Notes under the pieces: generated by a model | Seen by the model: only the letters and a program-made list of their open reading frames with translations | The model's database searches: none | Told to the model about the DNA's origin: nothing | Source of the DNA: an uncultured Atopobiaceae bacterium | GTDB taxonomy: Bacteria > Actinomycetota > Coriobacteriia > Coriobacteriales > Atopobiaceae | Direction of reading: 5' to 3' | NCBI GenBank assembly: GCA_947625405.1 | Contig: CANQOF010000002.1 | Location: forward strand, 62,001 to 126,000 | DNA: 64,000 nt | Translations under genes and position numbers: made by a program | Shown: piece by piece, positions 43,463-51,330 of the stretch | Position numbering within the stretch: the first letter of the stretch is position 1 | Layout of the letters: every line of letters begins with the position of its first letter

Positions 43463-44848
43463 TTACCAGCTGGAATCCCAAAGAACGCCTGTCCAGGCGA
43501 TCCCTTCGTACTTCCACCCAGCCTTCTCGTTGGCTCTCACCTCATTGAAATCTGTTGAGTAATGGTGCGTTCCCGAACCCGTCTTGTAGGGATTGAAAAG
43601 GCGAGTCACTGTTTCACTTTCACCAGTATCCACGAAGTGGTAGGGATCTTTGATCTCGTTGAAGGAATAGAACTTGATACCTTCCTTTTTCCACCCGGCC
43701 TTTGCGTTTGCCTCGTATTCCTCGAGATTGATCGTGTAATGGTGGTCGTCAGTGTAGGGGTTATAGAGGCGATAGACCGGATAGTCGCTCTTCACGGGGG
43801 CATACCACATCACACCCTCGTAATTCCACCCGTTTCCCTCCATGGTGCTGCGCTCATCCTGGCTTGCGGTGTAGAGGTGCTCGCCCGTGTACGGGTTGTA
43901 CATGCGGTACATCTCGTGCCCGGTTCTTATATCGATTTCGAATAGACTTCCATATGCGCTATGGCCGTGCTCAGGGTTTTCGACGGACTCAAAGCACATG
44001 TAGTGCGTTCCTGCTTCCAGAAGTCCGCAATCCAGTGAGTACCAGCTATAGGAATCGTAGCCAGGATCATAGTCGTTCGTCGAAGATTTCAGTTCCTTGC
44101 CTGAAGAATCTACCAGCGAAATCTTAATCTCTCCAATAGAATGGAATCCCCCAAACTTGACGTTCGTAGGCTCGTCCAAGGAGAACTTATAGAAAACCCT
44201 GCATACGCGCGATCTTCGTAGTCTTTCAAATAGCTGTTATCTAGGCTGCCCGCGACGATCTTTTCGAGATTAATCTCGGCCGCGTGCGCGATGTCACGAT
44301 TGATGGGCTCTACAACTTGGAAATTCGTACCATCGTACATCGTGTATGCATTAGCAGAAAGCCACACCGAACCTGCATAGGAACTCGGGGCGGTTTGCTT
44401 GACTCTGAACGAATAATCGCCTTTTGGGAGCACCAGCCGACATCTGTTGTAGGATCCGAGATACTTCGTCTTGTCTATGACGTTGTTAGACGAATCGAGT
44501 ACTTCTGCTTCAATGGTGGCATTGCCCGAAGAATCATATGACTTAGAAGCGCTCAAATCGAAACCCACTGAAGAATTCGTGTGTAGCCTGAACGGGTAGG
44601 TGACTTCTTTGGTGCCACGCCAGTCATAGTCTGACGAGCCGAATCTTGTGGTTGTTTCGCCCAATACCACCGGCTCCGCGGCGAGGGCTTGCGTGGGAAG
44701 GATCGTGAGCGCGCAGAAGAGCGCGACGAGGAGGGCGAGGAGCGAAGCGCGGGGCGCGCGATTCGTCCCGTGAGCGCGCGAAGCGCGAGATCCCCCTAGC
44801 TGCTCATCGCAAACAGTTCGGGGGGGGGGTGTAGGAACCTCTATTCAT
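43463..44848 (-). pseudogene. Secreted LYNP-repeat (DUF5648-like) surface protein, frameshifted
   Basis: One gene is split over three frames. Part 1 (ATG 44848) stops after 14 codons because of a run of ten G at 44820-44829; with nine it would read on into a signal peptide (LLALLVALFCALTILPTQALA, residues about 38-58). Part 2 (to about 44195) is a beta-rich domain ending SYLKDYEDRAYAG. One missing base near 44193-44199 then shifts into part 3 (FYKFSLDEP onward). Part 3 ends with three repeats of about 45 residues with LYNPYTG-H-YT and AGWK-EG words. GC is clearly lower than around it, suggesting transfer. It lies between a terminator and tRNA-Pro. Phase variation, decay or sequencing error are all possible. 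Confidence 0.75.
44820..44829. repeat. Homopolymer of ten G at the 5' end of the LYNP-repeat gene
   Basis: G10 on the plus strand (C10 in the coding strand) lies six codons after the putative ATG at 44848. Nine instead of ten would restore a frame that runs through the signal peptide into the mature protein. Confidence 0.85.
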
Positions 44849-45000
44849 CGTGGTACACCATTTCCCTTGTTGAGATGGATCGGACAATTGCGACGATTGT
44901 ACGGGAGGAGCGCCGCGAAAAGCCGTTGCCACACGATGCGCATAAACCCTGAACGGCCAACGGTTTCGCGAGGGAATAGCGGGGCGCGTGAGCGCGCACC

Positions 45001-45030
45001 TTGAAACGCGGGCGGGTATGCGGGTAAAAT
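45001..45030 (+). promoter_or_regulatory. Promoter of tRNA-Pro
   Basis: TTGAAA (45001-45006) and TAAAAT (45025-45030) are 18 bases apart, ending 22 bases before the tRNA. This is the best promoter match in the window. Confidence 0.7.
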
Positions 45031-45052
45031 GCCCGCTACGCAGCACCATTTC

Positions 45053-45129
<77 letters not shown>

Positions 45130-45137
45130 GGAAATGA

Positions 45138-45169
45138 AAGGCCGGGGGCCCGGGGCCCTCGGCCTTCTT
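45138..45169 (+). terminator. Terminator after tRNA-Pro
   Basis: AAGGCCGGGGGCC (45138-45150) pairs with GGCCCTCGGCCTT (45154-45166) with one wobble, followed by CTTC. Confidence 0.8.
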
Positions 45170-45201
45170 CATGCGGAGCGTCGGACGCGAGCGCGGCGCT
45201 G

Positions 45202-45687
45202 CTACACGTACGCCATCTTCTTCACCCTGCGCGCGAGCCAGAAGAAGATGCCCATCAAGCACACGGAGAGCACCGACGTGATGGCGCCGTTCGGGCTCGT
45301 GAGCGGGGCTCCGAGGACCACTCCGAGGATGCCCGAGACAAGCGTGACGATCGCCGCCACGAGGCCGATGATCGAGAAGATGTAGACCGGCATCGACTTC
45401 CTCGGGTTGCTCGCGCCCATGACGCCGAGGATGCCGGTGGCGAGCACGAAGCCGCCGATGAGGAGCACCACGCCGCCCGACTGCCCGACCGTCTGCACGA
45501 GGTCGTCCGCGTCCACGTCCTCGAAGCCCTCGGAGGCGAGGCTCTCGGTGATGGCCTCGAGGCTCTCGGGGTTGGACGCTACGGAGAACACCGAGAGGGC
45601 GATGATGATGCCTCCGATGAGCACGATCGAGCCGAGCACGATGGCAAAGATCGAGAAGAGCTTGAGAATGCGCTGGTATCCGTTCAT
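45202..45687 (-). CDS. Four-TM membrane protein of unknown function
   Basis: The 161-residue protein has four hydrophobic segments (about 10-33, 72-92, 100-122 and 132-150), an acidic outside loop after TM1 (EGFEDVDADD) and a cytosolic GASNPRKS turn between TM2 and TM3. It matches the layout of the 154-residue protein at 21385-21849, so both probably belong to one uncharacterised family. GGAGGAGG lies before the ATG and TAGAAT (minus strand, 45714-45709) lies about 25 bases upstream. Confidence 0.78.
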   Translation of the reverse strand: MNGYQRILKLFSIFAIVLGSIVLIGGIIIALSVFSVASNPESLEAITESLASEGFEDVDADDLVQTVGQSGGVVLLIGGFVLATGILGVMGASNPRKSMPVYIFSIIGLVAAIVTLVSGILGVVLGAPLTSPNGAITSVLSVCLMGIFFWLARRVKKMAYV

Positions 45688-45708
45688 GGCCTCCTCCTTC
45701 GGCGACCA

Positions 45709-45714
45709 ATTCTA
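45709..45714 (-). promoter_or_regulatory. -10 box for the four-TM protein gene
   Basis: TAGAAT on the minus strand, 22-27 bases from the start codon at 45687; no clear -35. Confidence 0.4.
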
Positions 45715-45830
45715 GCCATCCCGTGGGCGGCCACGCGATCGCGGGATGTGCCCGCGCGCGCTAAGATGGCGAGCAACTGGCACGCGCGTGGACGTGGCGC
45801 GAGGCGCGCGGAGACCCCGGGGAGTGAGCG

Positions 45831-46577
45831 GTGAGGTTTCGCTACTTTGAGGAGAAGATCAACTCTGCCGATCCGACGGCTCCTCTTGGCACCTCGAACA
45901 ATCCCTCGATGAAGATCTTCACGATCGCGAACGTCATCACATTTTGCCGGATCGCGCTCGCCATCATCTTCTTCTGCCTCTTCGTGAACGGCGTGAACCG
46001 CGTCGCCTGCTTCGTGCTCTACGGCGTGGCGGCCTCCACGGACTTCCTCGACGGCCAGGTGGCCAGGAGGACGAACACCGTCTCCTGGCTGGGAAAGCTG
46101 CTCGACCCGGCGGTGGATCGGCTGCTCCTCTTCTGCGGCGTCGTGGCGCTCGTGTGGGTGGGCGACCTTCCGCTCTGGGTGGCCGTCCTCGTGATCGGAC
46201 GCGACTTCTACCTCGCCTTCGGCATGACGCTTCTCTTCGGCGTGCGCAAGCGGCCGCTCGACGTCCTTTTCATCGGCAAGGTGACGACGGCGCTTCTGCT
46301 CTTCGGCTTCACCCTCTGCCTGCTTGATTGGCCCGTGATCGAAGGCCTCGGGCTCGTGGGCGTGAGCTGGCTTCCGGTGCTGAACGCCGAGGGCGGCTCG
46401 CTCGGTCTCCTCTTCGTCTACGCCGGCTGCGTGACGAGCGTCATCACCGCCGTCATGTACACGATCGAGGGCCTGCAGCTGAAAGAGGATCGCGACCGCG
46501 GCCTCCTCGAGGACGAGCCCGCGGGCTTCGAGCGCGCGGATCGCACCCAGCGCCGCGTGCAGGGGAAGACGCAATGA
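45831..46577 (+). CDS. CDP-alcohol phosphatidyltransferase (PgsA/cardiolipin-synthase-like)
   Basis: The enzyme class transfers a phosphatidyl group from CDP-diacylglycerol to an alcohol. The 248-residue membrane protein carries the full motif D71-x2-D74-G-x2-A-R-x8-G-x3-D92-x3-D96 (STDFLDGQVARR to LLDPAVD). About six TM segments follow. The acceptor (glycerol-3-phosphate, phosphatidylglycerol or inositol phosphate) is not certain. GTG start with GGGGAG. The stop overlaps the carboxypeptidase start. Confidence 0.9.
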   Translation: MRFRYFEEKINSADPTAPLGTSNNPSMKIFTIANVITFCRIALAIIFFCLFVNGVNRVACFVLYGVAASTDFLDGQVARRTNTVSWLGKLLDPAVDRLLLFCGVVALVWVGDLPLWVAVLVIGRDFYLAFGMTLLFGVRKRPLDVLFIGKVTTALLLFGFTLCLLDWPVIEGLGLVGVSWLPVLNAEGGSLGLLFVYAGCVTSVITAVMYTIEGLQLKEDRDRGLLEDEPAGFERADRTQRRVQGKTQ

Positions 46578-47746
46578 GGGCCCGCGCGCGCGTGACCTCG
46601 CGATTCGCCTGCGCGCTGGCCCTCGCGCTCGCATGCCTCGTCGCCTTCGCGCGGCCCGCGAGGGCCAGCGAGCCCGCGCTCTCCGAGGCGAGCGCCGCCA
46701 TCGTGCTCGACGCGGCGGGAAACACCCTCTATGAGAAAAACGCCGACGAGCAGTTCGTGCCCGCGAGCATCACCAAGCTCATGACCGCCGTCTGCGCGCT
46801 TGATTCCGGGGTGCCGCTCGACCAGGAGGTCACGGTCCGCAAGGTGGAGTTTCCCGACGAGCCGGCCGCGCAGAAGGCTGATTTCCCCGAGGGCGCGAAG
46901 ATCTCCTTCGGAGACCTCCTCCGCGTGACGCTCGTGTACTCGGCAAACGACTGCGCGGTGATGGTGGGGGAGACCGTCTCGGGAAGCGAGAGCGCGTTCG
47001 TGGACCTCATGAACGCGAAGGCCGCGGAGCTCGGCCTCACGGAGACGCACTACGCGAACACCCATGGCCTCGAGGCAGACGGCCACGTCACGAGCGCGCG
47101 CGACCAAGCGGAGCTCGGACGCTACGCGCTCCTCAACTACCCCTTCATCGCCGAAACCGTGGAGATGCCGAGCGTGACGGTGGAGGTGGACGGCCAAGAC
47201 CTCACCTTCAAAACCACCGACGAGCTCCTCGGCGCCTATTCCGGCGCCATGGGCATCAAGACCGGCCAGGTGGAGCGCGGCGTGACCTTCCTCGGGGCCG
47301 TGCGGCAGGAGAACGCGACCCTCTATTCCTGCGTGCTCGGCTGCGCGACGCCGGAGGGCCGCTTCGCCGACACGCGCGCGCTCTGGGATTGGGCCTATGG
47401 CGCCTACGACCACACGGTCGTGGCGGGGCCGAGCGTGGAGGCGGCGCGCTATCCCTATCCGCTTCGCTTCGGATGGGACATCATCGCGCGCTCGTCCGAG
47501 GAGGTGACGGCCCTCTCCTGGCCGAGCTTCGGCGCGATGGCGGACCATCGCGTGATCGCGCCCGAGGGGACGCCGTTTTTCGGCGGGGAGCTCGTGGGCG
47601 CCTCGCTCTGGACGCAGGGCGAACGCTCACTCAACGCGTGCAGCTACGAGGCGCGCGGGCTCGTCCAAAGCCCGACGATGAAGAACAACCCCCTCTACAC
47701 CGCGCTCAACTACCACGACCTTCCCGGCCTCGCGAACGCCGACTAG
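46574..47746 (+). CDS. D-alanyl-D-alanine carboxypeptidase (PBP5/DacF type)
   Basis: The secreted penicillin-binding protein trims the terminal D-Ala of peptidoglycan stem peptides. The 390-residue protein has a signal peptide ending near ARPARAS, then the three active-site motifs: S65-x-x-K68 in PASITKLM, S-x-N in YSANDCAVM, and KTG in GIKTGQ. It lacks an obvious C-terminal amphipathic anchor helix. The ATG overlaps the upstream stop (ATGA) and AGGGGAAG precedes it. Confidence 0.93.
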   Translation: MRARARVTSRFACALALALACLVAFARPARASEPALSEASAAIVLDAAGNTLYEKNADEQFVPASITKLMTAVCALDSGVPLDQEVTVRKVEFPDEPAAQKADFPEGAKISFGDLLRVTLVYSANDCAVMVGETVSGSESAFVDLMNAKAAELGLTETHYANTHGLEADGHVTSARDQAELGRYALLNYPFIAETVEMPSVTVEVDGQDLTFKTTDELLGAYSGAMGIKTGQVERGVTFLGAVRQENATLYSCVLGCATPEGRFADTRALWDWAYGAYDHTVVAGPSVEAARYPYPLRFGWDIIARSSEEVTALSWPSFGAMADHRVIAPEGTPFFGGELVGASLWTQGERSLNACSYEARGLVQSPTMKNNPLYTALNYHDLPGLANAD

Positions 47747-47770
47747 CCACTTGGAGTGAGGGGAGCAGCC

Positions 47771-49006
47771 ATGGCCTCGAGCCCCCAGCACAGCGCCAAC
47801 ACCGCCTTTGCCACACCCTCGGCCTACGACTTCGAGACGCCGCTCGATCGCTCGCTCGAGGGTTCCGCGAAGTGGAATTTGATGTACGAGGAAAATGCCG
47901 ACGTGACGCCGGGCGTGGTGCCGTTTTCCGTGGCGGACATGGAGTTTCGCACGGCGCCTCAGATCGTGCGAGCGATCCAGGAGACGGCCGCCATCTCCAC
48001 GATGGGCTACACGGTGGCCACCGACGACTACCTTGATTCGGTGCTCGGGTGGCAATTCCGCCGCCACTCCTGGACGCCGAGCCTCGACTGGCTCGTGTGC
48101 ACGCCCGGCGTCGTGCCGGCGATCTGCACGGCGGTGCAGGCGTTTACGCAGGTGGGGGATGGCGTCATCATCCAGCCGCCCGTCTACTACCCGTTCTTTC
48201 GCGCCGTCGCGGAAAACGGGCGTCGCGTGATCGAGAACCCGCTCGTCTACGAGAATCATCACTGGCGCATGAACTTCGAGGAGCTCGCGGAGCTCGTGAA
48301 GGCGCCCTCCACGCGCCTCCTCATCCTCTGCTCCCCGCATAACCCCGTCGGGCGCGTGTGGACGAAGGACGAGCTCACGACCCTCATCTCCCTTTGCGTG
48401 GCGAATGACGTGCTCATCGTCTCCGACGAGATCCACAACGACCTCATCATGCCCGGCTACGAGCACACGACGCTCATGAAGGCGATGAAGACGGGGCAGT
48501 TCGAGTATTGCATGGTGGCGACCGCGCCCTCCAAGACCTTCAACATCGCGGGGCTCCAGTGCTCGAACATCTTCATCGAGAACGCGCGAGCTCGCGGCAC
48601 CTTCAAGAACCAGCAGCAAAAGTCCGGCATCTCCGGCCTGAACGCGCTCGCGTGGCGCGCCTGCCAGGTGGCCTACGACGAGTGCGAGGGGTGGCTCGAC
48701 GACCTCATCTCCGTCATCTGGCGAAACTACGGGATCCTCAAGCGCCATCTCGCCCAGACGCACCCTTGGGTAGACGTGAGCGAGCTCGAGGGCACCTACC
48801 TCGCGTGGCTCGACCTCCGCGCCTCGGGCGCCGACGCGAAGGCCATCGAACGCACGATGCACGCGCACGACCTCTACTTCGACGAGGGAGGCATGTTCGG
48901 CGCGCAAGGGGAGGGGTTCGAGCGTTGGAACCTCGCGTGCCCGACCCCGATCATCGAGCGGGCGCTCGAGCGCTTCGACGAGGCGCTCGACGAGCTTAAG
49001 GCGTAG
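47771..49006 (+). CDS. MalY/PatB-family PLP aminotransferase-like C-S lyase
   Basis: These fold-type I PLP enzymes split cystathionine or cysteine by beta-elimination. The 411-residue protein has VPFSVADMEF, CSPHNPVGRVW, SDEIHNDL and the PLP lysine in TAPSKTFNIAGLQ. The ATG at 47771 with GAGGGGAG upstream is preferred over one at 47756. It is followed after 11 bases by ridA, whose product removes the reactive enamine such lyases release. Confidence 0.92.
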   Translation: MASSPQHSANTAFATPSAYDFETPLDRSLEGSAKWNLMYEENADVTPGVVPFSVADMEFRTAPQIVRAIQETAAISTMGYTVATDDYLDSVLGWQFRRHSWTPSLDWLVCTPGVVPAICTAVQAFTQVGDGVIIQPPVYYPFFRAVAENGRRVIENPLVYENHHWRMNFEELAELVKAPSTRLLILCSPHNPVGRVWTKDELTTLISLCVANDVLIVSDEIHNDLIMPGYEHTTLMKAMKTGQFEYCMVATAPSKTFNIAGLQCSNIFIENARARGTFKNQQQKSGISGLNALAWRACQVAYDECEGWLDDLISVIWRNYGILKRHLAQTHPWVDVSELEGTYLAWLDLRASGADAKAIERTMHAHDLYFDEGGMFGAQGEGFERWNLACPTPIIERALERFDEALDELKA

Positions 49007-49017
49007 GGAGGCGGCCC

Positions 49018-49392
49018 ATGTACACCATTCGCTCCGAGGGCGCGCCGAAGCCCACGGGCTCGTATTCGCAGGGCACCTCCGCGGCGCGCTACGTGTTCGT
49101 GTCCTCCCAGCTGCCGATCGACCCCGCCACGGGCGCGCTCATCGAAGCCTCTCTCGGGGCGCAGGTGGCGCGCTGTGTCGAGAACGTGGAGGCCGTGCTC
49201 AAGGACGTGGACCTCTCGCTCGAGGACGTCTGCCTGCTCCACGTGTGGCTCACCGACCTTCGCGACCTCGAGATCGTGGACGAGGTGCTCGCGGAGCGCA
49301 TCGCGAGGCCCTATCCCGCACGAAGCGTCATCGGCGTGAGCGAGCTCCCGCTCGGGGCTCCCGTGCAAATTGAGGCGATCGCGTGCCGCTGA
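49018..49392 (+). CDS. ridA: RidA/YjgF-family 2-iminobutanoate/2-iminopropanoate deaminase
   Basis: The 124-residue trimer-forming protein has the key arginine R102 in PARSVIGVSELP and E119 in QIEAIA, with GSYSQG and LPIDPATG near the start. RidA hydrolyses imines formed from 2-aminoacrylate. Its position after a MalY-type lyase fits detoxification of that intermediate. Confidence 0.93.
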   Translation: MYTIRSEGAPKPTGSYSQGTSAARYVFVSSQLPIDPATGALIEASLGAQVARCVENVEAVLKDVDLSLEDVCLLHVWLTDLRDLEIVDEVLAERIARPYPARSVIGVSELPLGAPVQIEAIACR

Positions 49393-49474
49393 CGCTGGGA
49401 ACTTGAACCTTTCAGACCCTTTCTCGCAACCCTCACGCTCATCCTCGCGTCGAGGGACATGTGCGCGCTCGAGA

Positions 49475-49497
49475 GTTGGTTTACACTTTGAGCCAAC
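49475..49497 (+). promoter_or_regulatory. Possible promoter/operator ahead of the FHA gene
   Basis: GTTGG (49475-49479) and CCAAC (49493-49497) form a small inverted repeat around TACACT (49482-49487), the same -10 hexamer as at lexA. A -35 is not evident; an operator role is a guess. Confidence 0.3.
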
Positions 49498-49529
49498 TGC
49501 GGAAACTCGTATGAGAGGTCTCAGAAGGC

Positions 49530-49955
49530 ATGAGCGACGGCGCGAAGGCGAATCAAAACCCCACCACGATCTTTCGTATGCCCTCGGCTGACGAGACCGT
49601 GCCCGATCTCGCGGCGCACGATCGCCTGCCGAACCCCACGCTCTCCATCGTGAAGGGCCCGCATACCGGCACCACGTTCGTGCTCGATACGCCGCTCATC
49701 ACGATCGGTCGCGACCCCTCGAACAACGTCTTCCTGAACGACATGACCGTTTCTCGCCACCACGCGCGCCTCGAGTTCACTGCGCAGGGCGCGCAGCTCG
49801 AGGACCTCGGCTCCTTGAATGGCACCTGGGTGGATGGCGCGATCATGAATCGCGCCACCCTCGAGGACGGCTCGACGATACAGATCGGCACGTTCAGGAT
49901 GGTTTACCACACGACGCAATCCACGAGCCGGATTCCCGTTTCAAGCGGCGAGTAG
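49530..49955 (+). CDS. FHA-domain protein, GarA/OdhI-like
   Basis: The 141-residue protein consists of a short N-terminal tail and one forkhead-associated domain (residues about 36-125) with phosphothreonine-binding GRDPSNNVFLN (from residue 60), SRHHA (75-79) and GSLNGTWVDG. The tail contains threonines at 12, 13 and 23 (PTTIFR, DETVPD), similar in position to the ETT motif of mycobacterial GarA, which controls glutamate and 2-oxoglutarate metabolism when phosphorylated. A MerR regulator follows, as in mycobacteria (garA-Rv1828). Confidence 0.88.
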   Translation: MSDGAKANQNPTTIFRMPSADETVPDLAAHDRLPNPTLSIVKGPHTGTTFVLDTPLITIGRDPSNNVFLNDMTVSRHHARLEFTAQGAQLEDLGSLNGTWVDGAIMNRATLEDGSTIQIGTFRMVYHTTQSTSRIPVSSGE

Positions 49956-49961
49956 GCGTTC

Positions 49962-50684
49962 ATGGCACGGACCACCTACGTCACCATCGGCAAGGTCGTC
50001 AAGCGGCTCCAGCAGTCCTATCCCGACCTCACGGTCTCGAAGGTCCGCTATCTCGAAGACGAGGGGCTGCTCCACCTCGAGCGCTCGAGCGGGGGCTACC
50101 GCCTCTTCACACCGCAGGACATCAAGCGCCTGGAGACCATTCTCTACCTCCAAAAGACGCGCTTCTTGCCACTCTCGGTGATCAAAGAGGAGCTCGACGG
50201 CAACTCGTCCACCCCCGTGGGCGGCGTCGACGCGTTTCCCCAGGCGATCGTCGACACGAAGGACGTGACCGATCGCCTGCACCCGATCGACAGCATCCCC
50301 GAGAAGCTCGGCGTGTCGGTGGCGTTCGTGCGTCAGCTCGCGCAATGCCAGCTCATCGAGCTCAAGAGCTCGCCGCGCCAGAGCGACCTCGTGGACGGGC
50401 GCGACTTCGCCCTCATCCGCAGCGCCGAGGCGCTTCGCCACTTCGGCATCGAACCGAGGAACCTCAAGCCCTACGTGATGACGGCGAACCGCGAAAGCCC
50501 GCTCATCGACCAGGTGCTCTCCTTCATCGGGGCCCGCACGCACGGCACCCCGAAGGAGCAGTGGGAGGCGAAGGAGCGCGCGTTCGAGCAGATCATCTCG
50601 CTCACCGGCAACGTGCGCGCCGCGCTCGTTCGGAGAAACCTCGCGAAGACGCTCACCCCGCCCAAGGGCGCGGACGCGTCGTAG
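49962..50684 (+). CDS. MerR-family transcriptional regulator, FtsR (Rv1828)-like
   Basis: The 240-residue protein has a MerR winged helix-turn-helix (TIGKVVKRLQQSYPDLTVSKVRYLEDEGLL, residues about 7-36, then SGGYRLFTPQDIKRL) and a second, divergent helix-turn-helix near VDTKDVTDRL to GVSVAFVRQLAQ, rather than a metal-binding tail. Two DNA-binding-like modules and the neighbouring FHA gene match Rv1828/FtsR, an activator of ftsZ in Corynebacterium. The target here is unknown. Confidence 0.85.
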   Translation: MARTTYVTIGKVVKRLQQSYPDLTVSKVRYLEDEGLLHLERSSGGYRLFTPQDIKRLETILYLQKTRFLPLSVIKEELDGNSSTPVGGVDAFPQAIVDTKDVTDRLHPIDSIPEKLGVSVAFVRQLAQCQLIELKSSPRQSDLVDGRDFALIRSAEALRHFGIEPRNLKPYVMTANRESPLIDQVLSFIGARTHGTPKEQWEAKERAFEQIISLTGNVRAALVRRNLAKTLTPPKGADAS

Positions 50685-50737
50685 GCGAGTTTGGTTAGAC
50701 GGCAATCCGCGAAACGCGAAGGAAAGGGAAGGCAAGC

Positions 50738-51274
50738 ATGGCGTCCTTTGACTACGAGAGCCTCATCGTCGACATCCCCGACTATCCCGAGCCCGGCGTT
50801 GTCTTCAAGGACATCATGCCGCTCCTCGGCGACGCGCAGGGCTTCGCCAACGTGATCGACGACCTCGTCGACCACTACGTGGGCATGGGCGTGACGAAGG
50901 TCGTGAGCGCCGAGGCGCGCGGCTTCCTCCTCGGCTCCGCGGTGGCGTATCGCCTCAACGCCGGCTTCGTGGCGGCGCGCAAGCCCGGCAAGCTTCCGCG
51001 CGAGGTCTACCGCCAGGCCTACGCGCTCGAGTACGGCGAGGACGAGCTGCAGATCCACGTGGACGCGCTCTCCACGGGCGACAAGGTGATCATCGTCGAC
51101 GACCTCATGGCCACGGGCGGCACCGCGATCGCCTGCGCGCAGCTCGCCGAGACGGCGGGCGCCGAGGTGCTCGGCTTTGGTTGCATCCTCGAGCTCGGCT
51201 TCCTGCATCCGCGCGAGACGCTCGCCAAGGCGGGCTTCGATCGTGATTTTTATTCGTTGGTTTACGTGGGCTAG
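50738..51274 (+). CDS. apt: Adenine phosphoribosyltransferase
   Basis: Apt salvages adenine to AMP with PRPP. The 178-residue protein has DIPDYPEPGVVFKDIMPLL, SAEARGFLLG, RKPGKLP and the PRPP-binding VIIVDDLMATGGTA, all diagnostic. GGAAAGGGAAGG precedes the ATG. Confidence 0.96.
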   Translation: MASFDYESLIVDIPDYPEPGVVFKDIMPLLGDAQGFANVIDDLVDHYVGMGVTKVVSAEARGFLLGSAVAYRLNAGFVAARKPGKLPREVYRQAYALEYGEDELQIHVDALSTGDKVIIVDDLMATGGTAIACAQLAETAGAEVLGFGCILELGFLHPRETLAKAGFDRDFYSLVYVG

Positions 51275-51330
51275 TTCTCATCGAGGGTCCGAAGCGCTAG
51301 GGTTTCGCGAGGAAGGGAGGGCCCTTTACC

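Noticed and set aside
44110-44670. Treating the two halves of the LYNP-repeat gene as separate intact genes
   Set aside because: The first half lacks its signal peptide if started at 44670 and the second starts mid-domain at a TTG; both continue each other after one base change.
44804-45049. 81-codon minus-strand frame ending in PPPNCLR
   Set aside because: It spans the intergenic promoter region, has no domain, and its 3' end is simply the out-of-frame product of the G10 tract.
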